Of a DNA stretch of 64,000 nt, positions 1 to 9,229 are shown piece by piece. The stretch spans positions 132,681-196,680 of the forward strand of contig NMRA01000484.1 in NCBI GenBank assembly GCA_002633005.1, read 5' to 3'. The notes beneath the pieces were generated by a model, which was given only the letters and a program-made list of their open reading frames with translations, did no database searches and was not told the DNA's origin. Made by a program: the position numbers and the translations under genes. This DNA is from Phoronis australis (Eukaryota > Phoronida > Phoronidae). How positions within the stretch are numbered: the stretch's first letter is position 1; every line of letters begins with the position of its first letter.

Positions 1-385
1 TGACAAAGTCAGCTTCTGTACAGCCGTCACGACGTGACATTCTTGGTCATTTTGTTTGAATGCTTTTGACTCGTGCTGTAAGTGGACATTAATTTCTTGT
101 ATTTATTTTTCGTTTTTGACTTAAGGTTGTCAAAAGTCACGTGGTAAGAACTTGAGGTCATTATTGCTTGAGGCCTTGTTCTGTAAGTTCTCCAATCACA
201 ACGGGTCATTTTATGTCTCAAGCATGGTACCAAATACTAACGAAGTGTCAGACGGTTGTTTCCTAGCTGAGATGTTTTTACCTCATCTGAGAAGGAATAC
301 ATTTGCAAGACCAGTGTTATAGCGGTGAGTCCAAATAAAAATCCAAATAGTTTCTTCTACAGAAGGATGGTTGATAGCAGCTTAA
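1..385. other. Left flank, no gene seen
   Basis: No conserved coding segment is visible on either strand. The stretch lies upstream of the first visible POFUT1 exon, so it is either POFUT1 intron 1 or the 5' flank. A donor-like site near 331 was tested as the end of POFUT1 exon 1, but the residues before it do not resemble the cysteine-rich segment that normally precedes [10 protein letters not shown]. It ends at the TTAA where the transposon begins. Confidence 0.5.
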
Positions 386-543
386 AGGCGAAGGCAACCT
401 TTTTCCATGTCATTTTGAGCTAAAATAAGGTTGGTTGGTTATCCTAGACATATTTGCCACTTAATTACAGCTTTTCGTAATTTTATTAATTACTCATACG
501 CTACTCTGGAAGTGACGTTTTAGGAGGCAAGCGTTTCCCGCCA
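386..543 (+). repeat. Left terminal inverted repeat of the transposon
   Basis: This segment pairs with 2159-2316 along almost its whole length. The outermost ten bases, AGGCGAAGGC, match exactly at both ends. Differences cluster at the inner end (for example CTGGAAGTGACG here against GCGGAAGTGACG in the right copy). The near identity suggests a fairly recent insertion, although the coding part is already broken. Confidence 0.9.
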
Positions 544-665
544 CTTGGTTTTGCGTTGACTTTACCGTGCGAATCTGTTCTATTCTACTTTTGTTTTGTG
601 CTGTTTTTCAACAATTGTCGCCACCACTTTCCATCGGCAAGTATTCTGCGGCAAGATAGGTTAGT

Positions 666-1340
666 NNNNNNNNNNNNNNNNNNNNNNNNNNNNNNNNNNN
701 NNNNNNNNNNNNNNNNNNNNNNNNNNNNNNNNNNNNNNNNNNNNNNNNNNNNNNNNNNNNNNNNNNNNNNNNNNNNNNNNNNNNNNNNNNNNNNNNNNNN
801 NNNNNNNNNNNNNNNNNNNNNNNNNNNNNNNNNNNNNNNNNNNNNNNNNNNNNNNNNNNNNNNNNNNNNNNNNNNNNNNNNNNNNNNNNNNNNNNNNNNN
901 NNNNNNNNNNNNNNNNNNNNNNNNNNNNNNNNNNNNNNNNNNNNNNNNNNNNNNNNNNNNNNNNNNNNNNNNNNNNNNNNNNNNNNNNNNNNNNNNNNNN
1001 NNNNNNNNNNNNNNNNNNNNNNNNNNNNNNNNNNNNNNNNNNNNNNNNNNNNNNNNNNNNNNNNNNNNNNNNNNNNNNNNNNNNNNNNNNNNNNNNNNNN
1101 NNNNNNNNNNNNNNNNNNNNNNNNNNNNNNNNNNNNNNNNNNNNNNNNNNNNNNNNNNNNNNNNNNNNNNNNNNNNNNNNNNNNNNNNNNNNNNNNNNNN
1201 NNNNNNNNNNNNNNNNNNNNNNNNNNNNNNNNNNNNNNNNNNNNNNNNNNNNNNNNNNNNNNNNNNNNNNNNNNNNNNNNNNNNNNNNNNNNNNNNNNNN
1301 NNNNNNNNNNNNNNNNNNNNNNNNNNNNNNNNNNNNNNNN
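666..1340. other. Assembly gap of 675 N
   Basis: The gap lies wholly inside the transposon, so it probably hides the catalytic part of the transposase. Open frames running through it are artefacts. The size of the gap may be an estimate. Confidence 0.99.
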
Positions 1341-2052
1341 ACACTCCCACTGGATGGTGACCTGAGCACCCAAACTGCTTACATCGTGTCGTGTGACTCC
1401 CTCGCCACACACCTGGCACCTTCTAAATAGACAAGTCCACAATAAACTTATCAAAGTTTGGCTCACCGATCTTTTCACTGAACGACGAACTGTCCTCTTC
1501 ACTTTGTGTCGAACTGGGCCTGTAATCACTCCCACTACTCAATATCGCTGCAGGGCTGCTTAGAGGCCCTGGACTGGAGAAAACAGCACAGGGCGAATCA
1601 CTACTGGTTACAGGAATTGCACGCTCTGGGGTACGTTCGGAGGCACAGGTGAAGTAGATGAAGTGCCTCCACTGGCTCCAGTCACTGTACTGGCCACAGC
1701 TCGCGAGGCTTCTCGCTTCAAAAACGCACTTCTCGGGGGTGGCGACAGGGCACTGCCGGGAATCAACACAGACGGAACGGCATCCTTCTTCAGGCGTTGT
1801 TTCGCAGGGACCTTCACCAGTTCAGCGTACAAATCCCTTTCATAATCGGACGACAGAAAGTGCTTGCCACACACTCGGTAATTCTCCACTGCTTTGTACG
1901 TTGCGTGGACGGGTAACGCTGCGTTCTTCACACGAACGAGCCAAGTACGGCGATCGAAGTGTGTCATCCATCGGAAAGCGATGCAAAGGTACTCCCAAAG
2001 CGCGCATGAGCCGCTAATTAGTACATTCCAGTACCCAGCAACAGTGTGGCAT
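1341..2052 (-). pseudogene. Broken THAP-domain transposase, N-terminal part
   Basis: Read on the - strand, an ATG at 2052-2050 opens the frame MPHCCWVLECTN, which looks like the start of a THAP zinc finger with its first Cys pair. It is stopped at once by TAG at 2016-2014. The same frame continues with RFPMDD, and the domain then resumes in another frame as DRRTWLVRVKNAAL, followed by CGKHF and AVPSV, the typical second zinc-ligand pair (C...H) and the C-terminal AVPxx motif of THAP domains. A Ser/Pro-rich linker follows. At about 1430-1340 a segment CQVCGEGV...TIQWEC, in yet another frame, resembles the CPxCG zinc-binding block of these transposases before it runs into the gap. At least one stop and about three frame changes are needed to follow the domain order, so the copy is not functional. 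The THAP call is strong; the family of the transposase is inferred from the TTAA ends. Confidence 0.75.
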
Positions 2053-2158
2053 GTTGACTTACTAGTAAATGAAAGCAAACGACGACGGAACTTAGCACAA
2101 CCGAGGTAGAACAATGACTGACTCGGCAGCTCTCACAGTCAGACTATATGAAAAGAAA

Positions 2159-2316
2159 TTGGCGCGAAATGCTTGCCTCCTAAAACGTCACTTCCGCAGT
2201 AGCGGACGAGTAATTAATAAACTACGAAAAGCTGTAATTAAGTGGCAAATATGTCTAGGATAACCAACCAACCTTATTTTAGCTCAAAATGACATGGAAA
2301 AAGGTTGCCTTCGCCT
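2159..2316 (-). repeat. Right terminal inverted repeat of the transposon
   Basis: This is the reverse complement of 386-543 with a handful of substitutions and one single-base indel. It ends in GCCTTCGCCT directly before TTAA. Confidence 0.9.
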
Positions 2317-2407
2317 TTAAAGGTTATTCTGAAGCAGTCGGCAGTCACATGATGCCATGCATGTTTTGAAATGTTGCAGGATTACTTTTATCACGTTCCT
2401 ATTTCAG

Positions 2408-2502
2408 GTCGTTTTGGTAATCAAGCCGATCATTTTCTGGGTGCTCTAGCCTTTGCAAAGTCGCTGGACAGAACACTTATACTACCTCCATGGAGGACCT
2501 AC
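2408..2502 (+). CDS. POFUT1: POFUT1 exon with [10 protein letters not shown] motif
   Basis: The acceptor is cctatttcag and the donor is TAC|gtaagc. The exon starts two bases into a Gly codon whose first base is in the missing upstream exon, and ends on a codon boundary. It encodes [19 protein letters not shown] followed by [12 protein letters not shown], the conserved N-terminal part of the nucleotide-sugar-binding fold. The human NRT glycosylation site at this place is DRT here. Confidence 0.94.
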
Positions 2503-5500
2503 GTAAGCTGTGTTCATTTTGTCCTTAAAGAAAGCTCATTGATGAAACAGTATTCTGTTATCAATATGTCAACCTCAGTAATGCATGGAAAGTATGTTGC
2601 AAACTCAGAAATCCAATCATATTTAGTAGTAGGAGATCAAGGGTAAGATGCCCACTGCTAAGCCTGACTGGATTTTTGTGTTTGGCCAGTGGTCCAGATG
2701 GCTCAGTACACAGTTAGCCTAACGTCCTGGGTTCGAGTCCTTGTCAGGGGCAGAAATCTTCTCAGACTTACATTCATTAGGCCACGGGCGTGCTGACCAG
2801 ACTTAAAATATTTGCAGTAATTTGTTAGTTTGTCTGCAAGGGTCTAGGAGCTGAAGAGCCCCAGGTTATGACAGGCTGTACTGTCGTGCTAGCGAGACTG
2901 GTATGATATACTTTTAGCATTGGGAGCCTCATCCCAGGTTTGGAAGTGGCTTTAAGCTCACTTTCCATCACAAAAATCGTATTTTGTTTGAGGCCCCTTG
3001 CTGTGATATGAAGTTGGTTTAAAATTGTTTCTCGGTCATATTGGAGGTGATTCCAGGGCTGTGAAAGAACTAAGAGTTCGTAATTGTTTGAGTTCAGGCT
3101 CAACAGATGGGGTGTCGTGGCAAGTTATTTCATTGATTGATTCCAGACTCTGCATGTTGGCTTGTCGTGGCAAGTCATTTAATTGTTTGAGTCCAGGCTC
3201 TGATTGTTGGCTTGTCGTGGCAAGTCATTTTATTGTTTGAGTCCAGGTTCTGCATGTTGGCTTGTCGTGGCAAGTCATTTTATTGTTTGAGTCCAGGCTC
3301 TGCGTGTTGGCTTGTCGTGGCAAGTCATTTTGTTTGCCAATCATGGTCTTATAACAGACTGTCAGATTGTTGCAAACCATGAATTCACTTCTCATCTGAC
3401 TAAGTTGAGACAATTTTTGCATCAATAATTGACGAAATCAAAGGTTAACTTCAAGGATGGAATGGTGATTTATAACCGCTTCGTCAAAATTAAAAATATC
3501 TTTAATAATGACATTAAAAATTTGAAAAATGTTATAGAATAATAATTATAATAGAAATAATATTGCACTGGCTAGTAGAGCCTTCGTATTTTTATTTAAA
3601 TCATATTGTCTACTTGATCAGTGCAATAATCGATAGATATGAACTCTGAGATACACTTATTGTAAATAGTATGGAAACATCATAGTATTGGAAGATGCTC
3701 AATATAGTAGCAACATACTCACCTATGTTAACACTACTTACCTATAACTCTTATCAAATTGTGATATTTTTGTACATTTTATATAAATATTCAAACATGT
3801 TTGGTGCAATTCAATGAGTTATGGAATTGTGAGTCGTAGAACAGATGAGATGATGAGTGTGTGGTCTTGTCATTATCCTCGTTTGTAAAGGTGAGCCAAA
3901 CATTTCAAGCAATCTTTTCTGCTCCATAATGGGATTGTTGATCAGACGGTATTCTCTGTTCACTGAAACTCCTGCCTGCTGTCTACTTCAGAAAAACATT
4001 CCATTCACCGACTGGTTTCAACTGGAGCCTCTGACCAAGTATCACCGTGTGGTTCTGGCCGAGGACTTCATGGAGCAGTTGGCACCGACCTATTGGCCTG
4101 TGGGTCAAAGGACAGGCTGGTGTTGGCTGCCTCCATCATCGGACAAGAAGTGTGAGATGAAACAGGGTAGGTGGCACTGGTGTAGTACGTTAGTTGATAC
4201 ATTGTGGAATGTTATTAATAACAAGTGAAATGTTCCCCCTTTAAGTAACTTACTGCTTGAGGTGCTCCACTAAAAGGGCAGCAATCGATGCTGGCAGCCA
4301 TTTGTCAAGCGCAAACATGATTTCATGGTCATGGTATGCCAATGTATTCTTTTGGGAATACCAGCAGTTCAACAGTTCATGCTAGTGCACTGTATTCATT
4401 CAGTACGAGCAATTGATAGAATACGCTAAGATTATAGTAAATGGTGGTAAATTTTGAGAAAGTAATCAGTCGTACTGAAGTATGAGAGTTTACAGCGATG
4501 ATTGCATTCCACTCGTATGATCTGGTGCGATGCACGCATTCTCAAAGAACATGTTGACATTACATACATGGTTAGAAAATGCTTTTCAAACTTTGACAGA
4601 TATTAGCTATCAAACTCATTGGATGGGCACTATGCAAGATAACACAACATGGCATTAAAATAATTATATTAAAATGGCCGATTGTTCATGAAGCTTGGCC
4701 AAGGTTGGTCAAATTACATAATGGACTTACTGCACTGGCGTTGAAGATGCAGTGAAAGACTGAGGCGCGCATTGAAAAGAACGCTCTTATGTCACTCCGA
4801 CCTCAGTAACCCATTCACAGTTTGATTAATATGAGATTATCCTTGGCTTGAAAATATCAACATGTTCACATTGCTCTAAATATGTTTTAATAAAAATTTA
4901 GAAAATGTTATTTGCTGTCTGTGAAAGTAAAGTGTAACTCAACTTGTTTGCTTGGAAAAATTATTGTGTTGTTTTTTTGGGTGAAATCAGAACAGGGGGT
5001 CTTGGAAGTGCTCCGCTCATTCACCTGCTTTTCATTTTCAGGTAACCCATTTGGCCCATTCTGGGACGGACTTGGTGTGGATTTTGATGACTACATTGTC
5101 TATCACCTGTCGTACCAGGAGTCTGAGAGTGGCCGTTGGAAGGAACAGTGAGTTACACACAACCACATACTTATATTTATGCACCCACATATTTATTTAA
5201 TGGATTTTCATGATATTTGGCAATTAGTTATTTATTAGGAAGATGACGCCACCTGCACGTTTTTAATTTTGAATGTATTCTATGTATTTTGAAATTCCTA
5301 TTAGCCATTTTTACTGCTCCTCTATTGGCCAAACTGCTGTAAGGATGAATATGAAAATTTACATGCTACACTGGGAAGAGGATGGCTGGCAGTGACTTTC
5401 ATATGACTCCGACTACAATGTGGGCTACTGGTAGTGTTTATTATGTTTTAGGCATCCATCTCTATTGGCCATACTACTGTAAGAATCATTATTAAAATTG

Positions 5501-8500
5501 GTAAATGTGTTGAAACTCAGAAGAGCATGGCTAATATTTTTTAACAATTTTCACTACTGTGGCACCTGGTCACACTGCTAAACCCTTGAGCCAGGTTTCT
5601 AGCTCCTCAGCTCGATTTTAACCATATATTAATAAAGTATGAAAATATTTCCAAGTGATCAGTGCAATGGGCCCACATGCGAGGCCTGCGCACGTCTGGT
5701 ACAATTATTTTTTTTATCCCCTAGTGGCAGTTTGTTTTTTTCACATAGGCAGCTGTCTCTCCCTGCTGGATCTTTGTGAACTTTGAAACATGGCAACAGA
5801 TGATGAAATCACCATTATTGTTGATATATCTTTTGAAAATACTTTTTAACTTGTTTAAAAAATTAGTTGAGGACTATTTTCAGGAAAACATATTAAGTAC
5901 AACCATCAAAATCCGCATCCTTACTAGCTTAACAACTATCAGTATCTTCAAAAAAGAGATGTTTTAGAACATGAAATGAGAGACATATATAACATAAATT
6001 ATGTAGGGAATAAATTAGAAATGAATTAAATAGTAATATACGACAACAGGACATTGCAGTTATATAATGTAAGTAAATATCATGTATACAATGAGGGGAG
6101 ATTAATATCACGCATCTGTTTAAAAACATTAAATTTTGTGTGTTTGTTTTTGATAAGGACAATTTTCATTTACTTTTTTGAATAATTACTGGTAGTACAA
6201 TTTTTCTTTACTTAAAACATTTTGTTATTGGTTGTTTTCATCAGGTACCCACCAGATAAGTACCCAGTGATGACATTCAAGGGAGCCCCAGCACGTTACC
6301 CTGTTGTGCCTGAACACCGCGAGCTACAGGGCTACCTCAAGTGGTCCGATGCCATCGACAGTGTGGCGCAGGACTATGTAGATCGCACATTCCATGGAGA
6401 CAAGTTTGTGGGTGTACACCTCAGGAACGGAGTGGACTGGGTATGACGAATAGTCACCGTATTTTATGCAATCTTGCCATTTTGCAGAAATCCGGTAAAG
6501 TTTCACCAGTTGTGGACAAACATTATTTCAAATTAATGTAAAAAACTAGCCTCCTTCCATTCTCCAAAGGCTTCTAACATTGTTGTAAAGGTCCACAATT
6601 TCTCAAAACACTGTCAGTTAATTGCTATGGCATAAAATTTCCAGCTTATAAAGCATTTATTTGATGCTTCTTATCTGGTCAGGAATAAAATGGGTGAAAA
6701 AATGGAATTTTATTGGTCTGTCATGTTTTGACATTAATTGGTAAGATTTGCTGTAATCTCAGAAATAAGCTGTGAAGAAATTGAATGATGATAGATTGCC
6801 ACTTTACAAACCTGATAAGAAATAAAAAGTTCAGACGTTATTGTAACTTCATAGCCAGATAGTGGGGCTGTCTTGTAAGTTAACAAATGTTAAGCAAAAT
6901 TCATAAAACTCCGCTTGTGTTTTGTATTATTTTCAGTGGCACACCCTTCTGCCATGTCTGCAGTGATTTTGAATGAAGAGCAGGTTGACCTGAACCAGGG
7001 ATTAGGAATCTGATTTTTTCGAAGTGAATAGTCACATTAAAATGTTAAAATCATCTTAACCATGATGTATGCTGCTGAAACCGTCAGCATCCCGATTATT
7101 CTGACCTTTCCCTAAACTTACTTCTCTTTCAGTCCGCTGCCTGTGAGCATGCCCCCGGTAGAGGTACATACATGGCCTCCCCACAGTGTGTGAACAAAGG
7201 GGAGGTCGTTACCAAGGAGATCTGCTTCCCGTCTCCAGAGACTATACTCAGGTGGGTTCGCCTTTATTGCGGGTCACGTACCCGGAAAGTAGAAAATTTA
7301 TTTCATTTTGTTCTTCACTGTATCTTTGAAGTCACACATGCAATACAGTTAACAGCAAGGTCACAAATCACATATTTACAATGAAATTGTCAAATAACTT
7401 TGTTCTTCAAGCAAAACGCCTGCAATATAAATAAGCTTATATTTTGAATGACAAATTTTCTAATATGACTGTTTTCTTTTTTCGGTGTTTTTCCAATTTC
7501 TTTGGTTGAAGAAGTGATTTTTCAAAAATTTACAGAGATGTAACAAAATTTGTCTTAAGAAAATTTAATCATTTACATCTTCCTTGGTTCTTTGTCTAAC
7601 TCTACCTTTTTGTATCAAATAAGTCAAGTTTCACTCACATGCATAATGTTTTTTAAAATTTGCTTGTCAGTTTTACTCCAGTATTTTGCATAGAAGCGCA
7701 ACTGCAGAGTAGATGTGCAGAAATGTACGCAAGGAGTGCACGCTGTATTTTATTGGATTGTTTCTAGTATGTTCACTGTTACCCTTCCCGAACACTAGAT
7801 GGAGTTGCTACCATCTAACCAGTGGTGTTCAACATGTTTTAAGCAGTTTTGTTGGCTTCATGTAGAACACTTGAATTTGGGCAAACTACTGCATTCAACA
7901 TAACATTTTTTGTTTCATTGACTCTGGTGTGTTATTAGAGCGATTAAAGACGCCGTCCTATCCACTGGTGCTAAACATGTGTTCGTTGCCACAGACAAGA
8001 ACCCTATGACAAGTGACATAAGAGATTACTTGCAGGAACATAAGGTACGAGGCAGCCCTCCAAACTATATCTCCTTACAGGTAATAGTCGCTAACAGGGG
8101 TCCCGGATTCTGGGAGCCAGTTTGGAGCTCGTTATTCAGTGAAGAAGACTCCGGTTCTCAAAATGCAGAACCTTTGTAAGTGACTAGTACCGTCCTTGCA
8201 TATGTGTTCTTCATTTTCAGTGATGAAACTATATTATTGTTGGTGTTAGTGTTATGTCTAATTGTGCCACACCCTGCTTACATTGTTGGTAAATTTCAAA
8301 TCAAGATTCTGCCCATGGTGCATCACACACGCACGCTGCATTAGAGAACTGCAAACTAATTTTAGGCTATGTGAAGCTTATCTGGACAAGGAAATTGGTT
8401 TCTGTCAAGATGAATATTTTAACTGCTCACAACAGCTATGAATCCCATTATACCCGAATTATGCTCAAAACTTCCAAAGCGAAAAAGTAAGAAATATGAG

Positions 8501-9229
8501 GTATGGTTTTGCACTTGACCGGGAACTCTTCGGTTTCTAAATAAAAAATGTTTCAATTAAGACATCTAGGTTATTTAATAAATTTCACGATAGACTGACA
8601 ACAGAATACACAATTATTATACTAGTTAGTTGTCTTCATGATGTCTTCATGCATCAGTCATGACCAATCTCTTTGTGAAGTGAGGTGCTTTTGAGTTTTT
8701 GTCCACCAGGCTTGGTATGCTGCATGCATTCGGACCCCCAAAATTTTCTCACTTACCTGTAAGCTCTGCCAAGTACATTGTACAATTATGTGATAATAGG
8801 GAGTGTTGTCTTACCTCTGGTTTTAACTGTTTTGTACCATCCAGGGGCACCTAGAACCACCTGTACTGTAATCTTGTTGGCTCTGAATAAACATTTTGTC
8901 ATCTATCTTTCCCTCACCTTCCCTTTCCCTCCTCTCTCTCCCTAACAATTTGTCTCCCTCCCTCCCTCCCTCGCTCCCTTCCTCCTTGGGTGAATTTTTA
9001 CTGTAACAGTTGTATTTTGTGTGGAATGACCTCATCCATGTGTCTGCCGTTATTTCAGATACAAGTTCATCACCTTGATCCTCATCTGCCTCAAGAAGAT
9101 CTAGCCATACTGGGGAAGGCAGACCACTTCATAGGCAACTGTGTGTCATCGTTCACAGCATTTGTCAAGAGAGAGCGCGACGTCAACAACAAAACGTCGT
9201 CCTTTTTTGGTCTCACTCGCACCAAGTAG
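2408..9229 (+). CDS. POFUT1: GDP-fucose protein O-fucosyltransferase 1, partial (5' end missing)
   Basis: The enzyme transfers fucose from GDP-fucose to Ser/Thr in folded EGF repeats, Notch included, in the ER lumen. Seven exons join without a frame break: 2408-2502, 3992-4166, 5042-5147, 6245-6440, 7133-7251, 7939-8044 and 9059-9229. They give 322 residues, beginning with the split Gly of [20 protein letters not shown]. Landmarks in order are the GDP-fucose-binding start [18 protein letters not shown] (about residue 91), [11 protein letters not shown] with the family's catalytic Arg at residue 186, [16 protein letters not shown] and [20 protein letters not shown] near the end. Cysteines in CEMKQG, PQCV, EICFP and GNCVS fit the family's disulphides. 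The exon with signal peptide and first cysteines is not visible and probably lies upstream of the transposon or beyond the window. The human protein is about 388 residues and ends in an RDEF-type retrieval signal; this one ends in LTRTK. It converges with EYA. Identification is very secure. Confidence 0.95.
2688..2752 (+). repeat. tRNA-derived SINE head in POFUT1 intron
   Basis: An A-box-like TGGCTCAGTACAC at 2699-2711 is followed 18 bases later by a near-perfect B box GGTTCGAGTCC at 2730-2740, the internal pol III promoter arrangement of a tRNA. The flanks do not form an intact tRNA cloverleaf, so a tRNA-derived SINE is more likely than a tRNA gene. The body probably runs on to about 2840, where the sequence turns AT-rich, but I cannot fix its 3' end. 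Confidence 0.65.
3114..3313 (+). repeat. 50-bp minisatellite, four units
   Basis: Four consecutive 50-bp units begin GTCGTGGCAAGT at 3114, 3164, 3214 and 3264, with a partial unit from 3314 to about 3333 and a degenerate one before 3114. Units differ at a few positions. It lies in the POFUT1 intron between the exons at 2408 and 3992. The sequence after the array is shared with other places in the window. Confidence 0.92.
3992..4166 (+). CDS. POFUT1: POFUT1 exon, [10 protein letters not shown] to CEMKQG
   Basis: The acceptor is gtctacttcag and the donor is CAG-G|gtaggt; the exon ends one base into a Gly codon. It encodes [18 protein letters not shown], then [12 protein letters not shown] and [10 protein letters not shown], which line up with the vertebrate segment PFTNLHV...[20 protein letters not shown]. 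The two Cys (GWCW, KKCE) match the family's conserved pair. Confidence 0.93.
4167..5041 (+). other. POFUT1 intron, nothing recognised
   Basis: AT-rich intron bounded by gtaggt and tttcag. No exon-like conservation or repeat was recognised. Confidence 0.6.
5042..5147 (+). CDS. POFUT1: POFUT1 exon, NPFGPFWD
   Basis: The acceptor is ttcattttcag and the donor is CA|gtgagt. The split Gly codon from the previous exon is completed, and [19 protein letters not shown] follows. The exon ends two bases into a Gln codon. Confidence 0.93.
5148..6244 (+). other. POFUT1 intron, nothing recognised
   Basis: AT-rich intron from gtgagt to tcatcag. Two short segments near 5320 and 5460 share the words ctctattggcca and actgtaag (about 140 bp apart), so a degenerate duplication is possible. 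No coding content was recognised. Confidence 0.5.
6245..6440 (+). CDS. POFUT1: POFUT1 exon with catalytic HLR motif
   Basis: The acceptor is gttttcatcag and the donor is TGG|gtatga. It encodes [20 protein letters not shown], then [13 protein letters not shown] and [11 protein letters not shown]. The Arg of HLR (residue 186 counted from the first visible Gly) corresponds to the Arg known to be essential in human POFUT1. Confidence 0.94.
6441..7132 (+). other. POFUT1 intron, nothing recognised
   Basis: Intron from gtatga to ctctttcag. No repeat or conserved segment was recognised. Confidence 0.6.
7133..7251 (+). CDS. POFUT1: POFUT1 exon, MASPQCV
   Basis: The acceptor is cttctctttcag and the donor is AG|gtgggt. 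It encodes [20 protein letters not shown] and then [11 protein letters not shown], matching the vertebrate CAML...HFMASPQC region. It starts on a codon boundary and ends two bases into an Arg codon. Confidence 0.92.
7252..7938 (+). other. POFUT1 intron, nothing recognised
   Basis: Intron from gtgggt to gttattag. No repeat or conserved segment was recognised. Confidence 0.6.
7939..8044 (+). CDS. POFUT1: POFUT1 exon, VFVATDKNP
   Basis: The acceptor is gtgttattag. It encodes [20 protein letters not shown] and then the LQEHK end, equivalent to the human VYVATDSES segment. The donor AAG|gtacga at 8045 gives a join to [10 protein letters not shown] that fits family spacing. A second in-frame donor, CAG|gtaata at 8081, would add twelve residues ending ISLQ. 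Confidence 0.88.
8084..8192 (+). repeat. Foldback (hairpin) repeat copy 1
   Basis: The left arm AATAGTCGCTAACAGGGGTC...GATTCTGGGAGCCAG is an imperfect inverted copy of the right arm CGGTTCTCAAAATGC...TTTGTAAGTGACTAGTACC. Related hairpins occur at about 23838 and 27405. It begins directly after the second possible donor of the POFUT1 exon at 7939. Confidence 0.6.
8905..8990 (+). repeat. Pyrimidine-rich (CTCC)n tract
   Basis: Long C/T tract with (CTCC) units around 8953-8987 in the last POFUT1 intron, about 70 bp before the acceptor. Confidence 0.85.
9059..9229 (+). CDS. POFUT1: POFUT1 last coding exon
   Basis: The acceptor is cgttatttcag. It encodes [20 protein letters not shown], then [20 protein letters not shown] and [10 protein letters not shown] before TAG at 9227-9229. 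The [14 protein letters not shown] block is the family's C-terminal signature. A glycosylation sequon NKT lies just before SSFFG. No KDEL-like tetrapeptide precedes the stop. Confidence 0.94.
   Translation: MQVHHLDPHLPQEDLAILGKADHFIGNCVSSFTAFVKRERDVNNKTSSFFGLTRTK

Larger units (their letters stand above)
386..2316 (-). mobile_element. Kolobok-like DNA transposon with long inverted termini
   Basis: The sequence from 386 reads AGGCGAAGGCAACC and returns as its reverse complement ending at 2316, giving terminal inverted repeats of about 157 bp (386-543 and 2159-2316) with few mismatches and a one-base indel. Both ends are flanked by TTAA (382-385 and 2317-2320), which fits a four-base target duplication. 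On the - strand the interior encodes remnants of a THAP zinc finger and then a CxxCG zinc-binding segment just before the gap. TTAA targets together with a THAP transposase are known for the Kolobok superfamily; piggyBac also targets TTAA but has no THAP domain. The apparent length of 1.9 kb includes 675 N, so the true length is unknown. It sits upstream of the first visible POFUT1 exon, probably in intron 1. Confidence 0.85.

Noticed and set aside
300-331. POFUT1 exon 1 ending at a gtgagt site
   Set aside because: The phase would fit, but the residues before it (QDQCYS) do not match the conserved cysteine-rich segment expected there.
556-1535. Four long open frames across the gap
   Set aside because: They consist mainly of N and are artefacts of the gap.
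2699-2752. Intact tRNA gene
   Set aside because: A and B boxes are present, but acceptor and anticodon stems do not pair convincingly; a SINE head is more likely.
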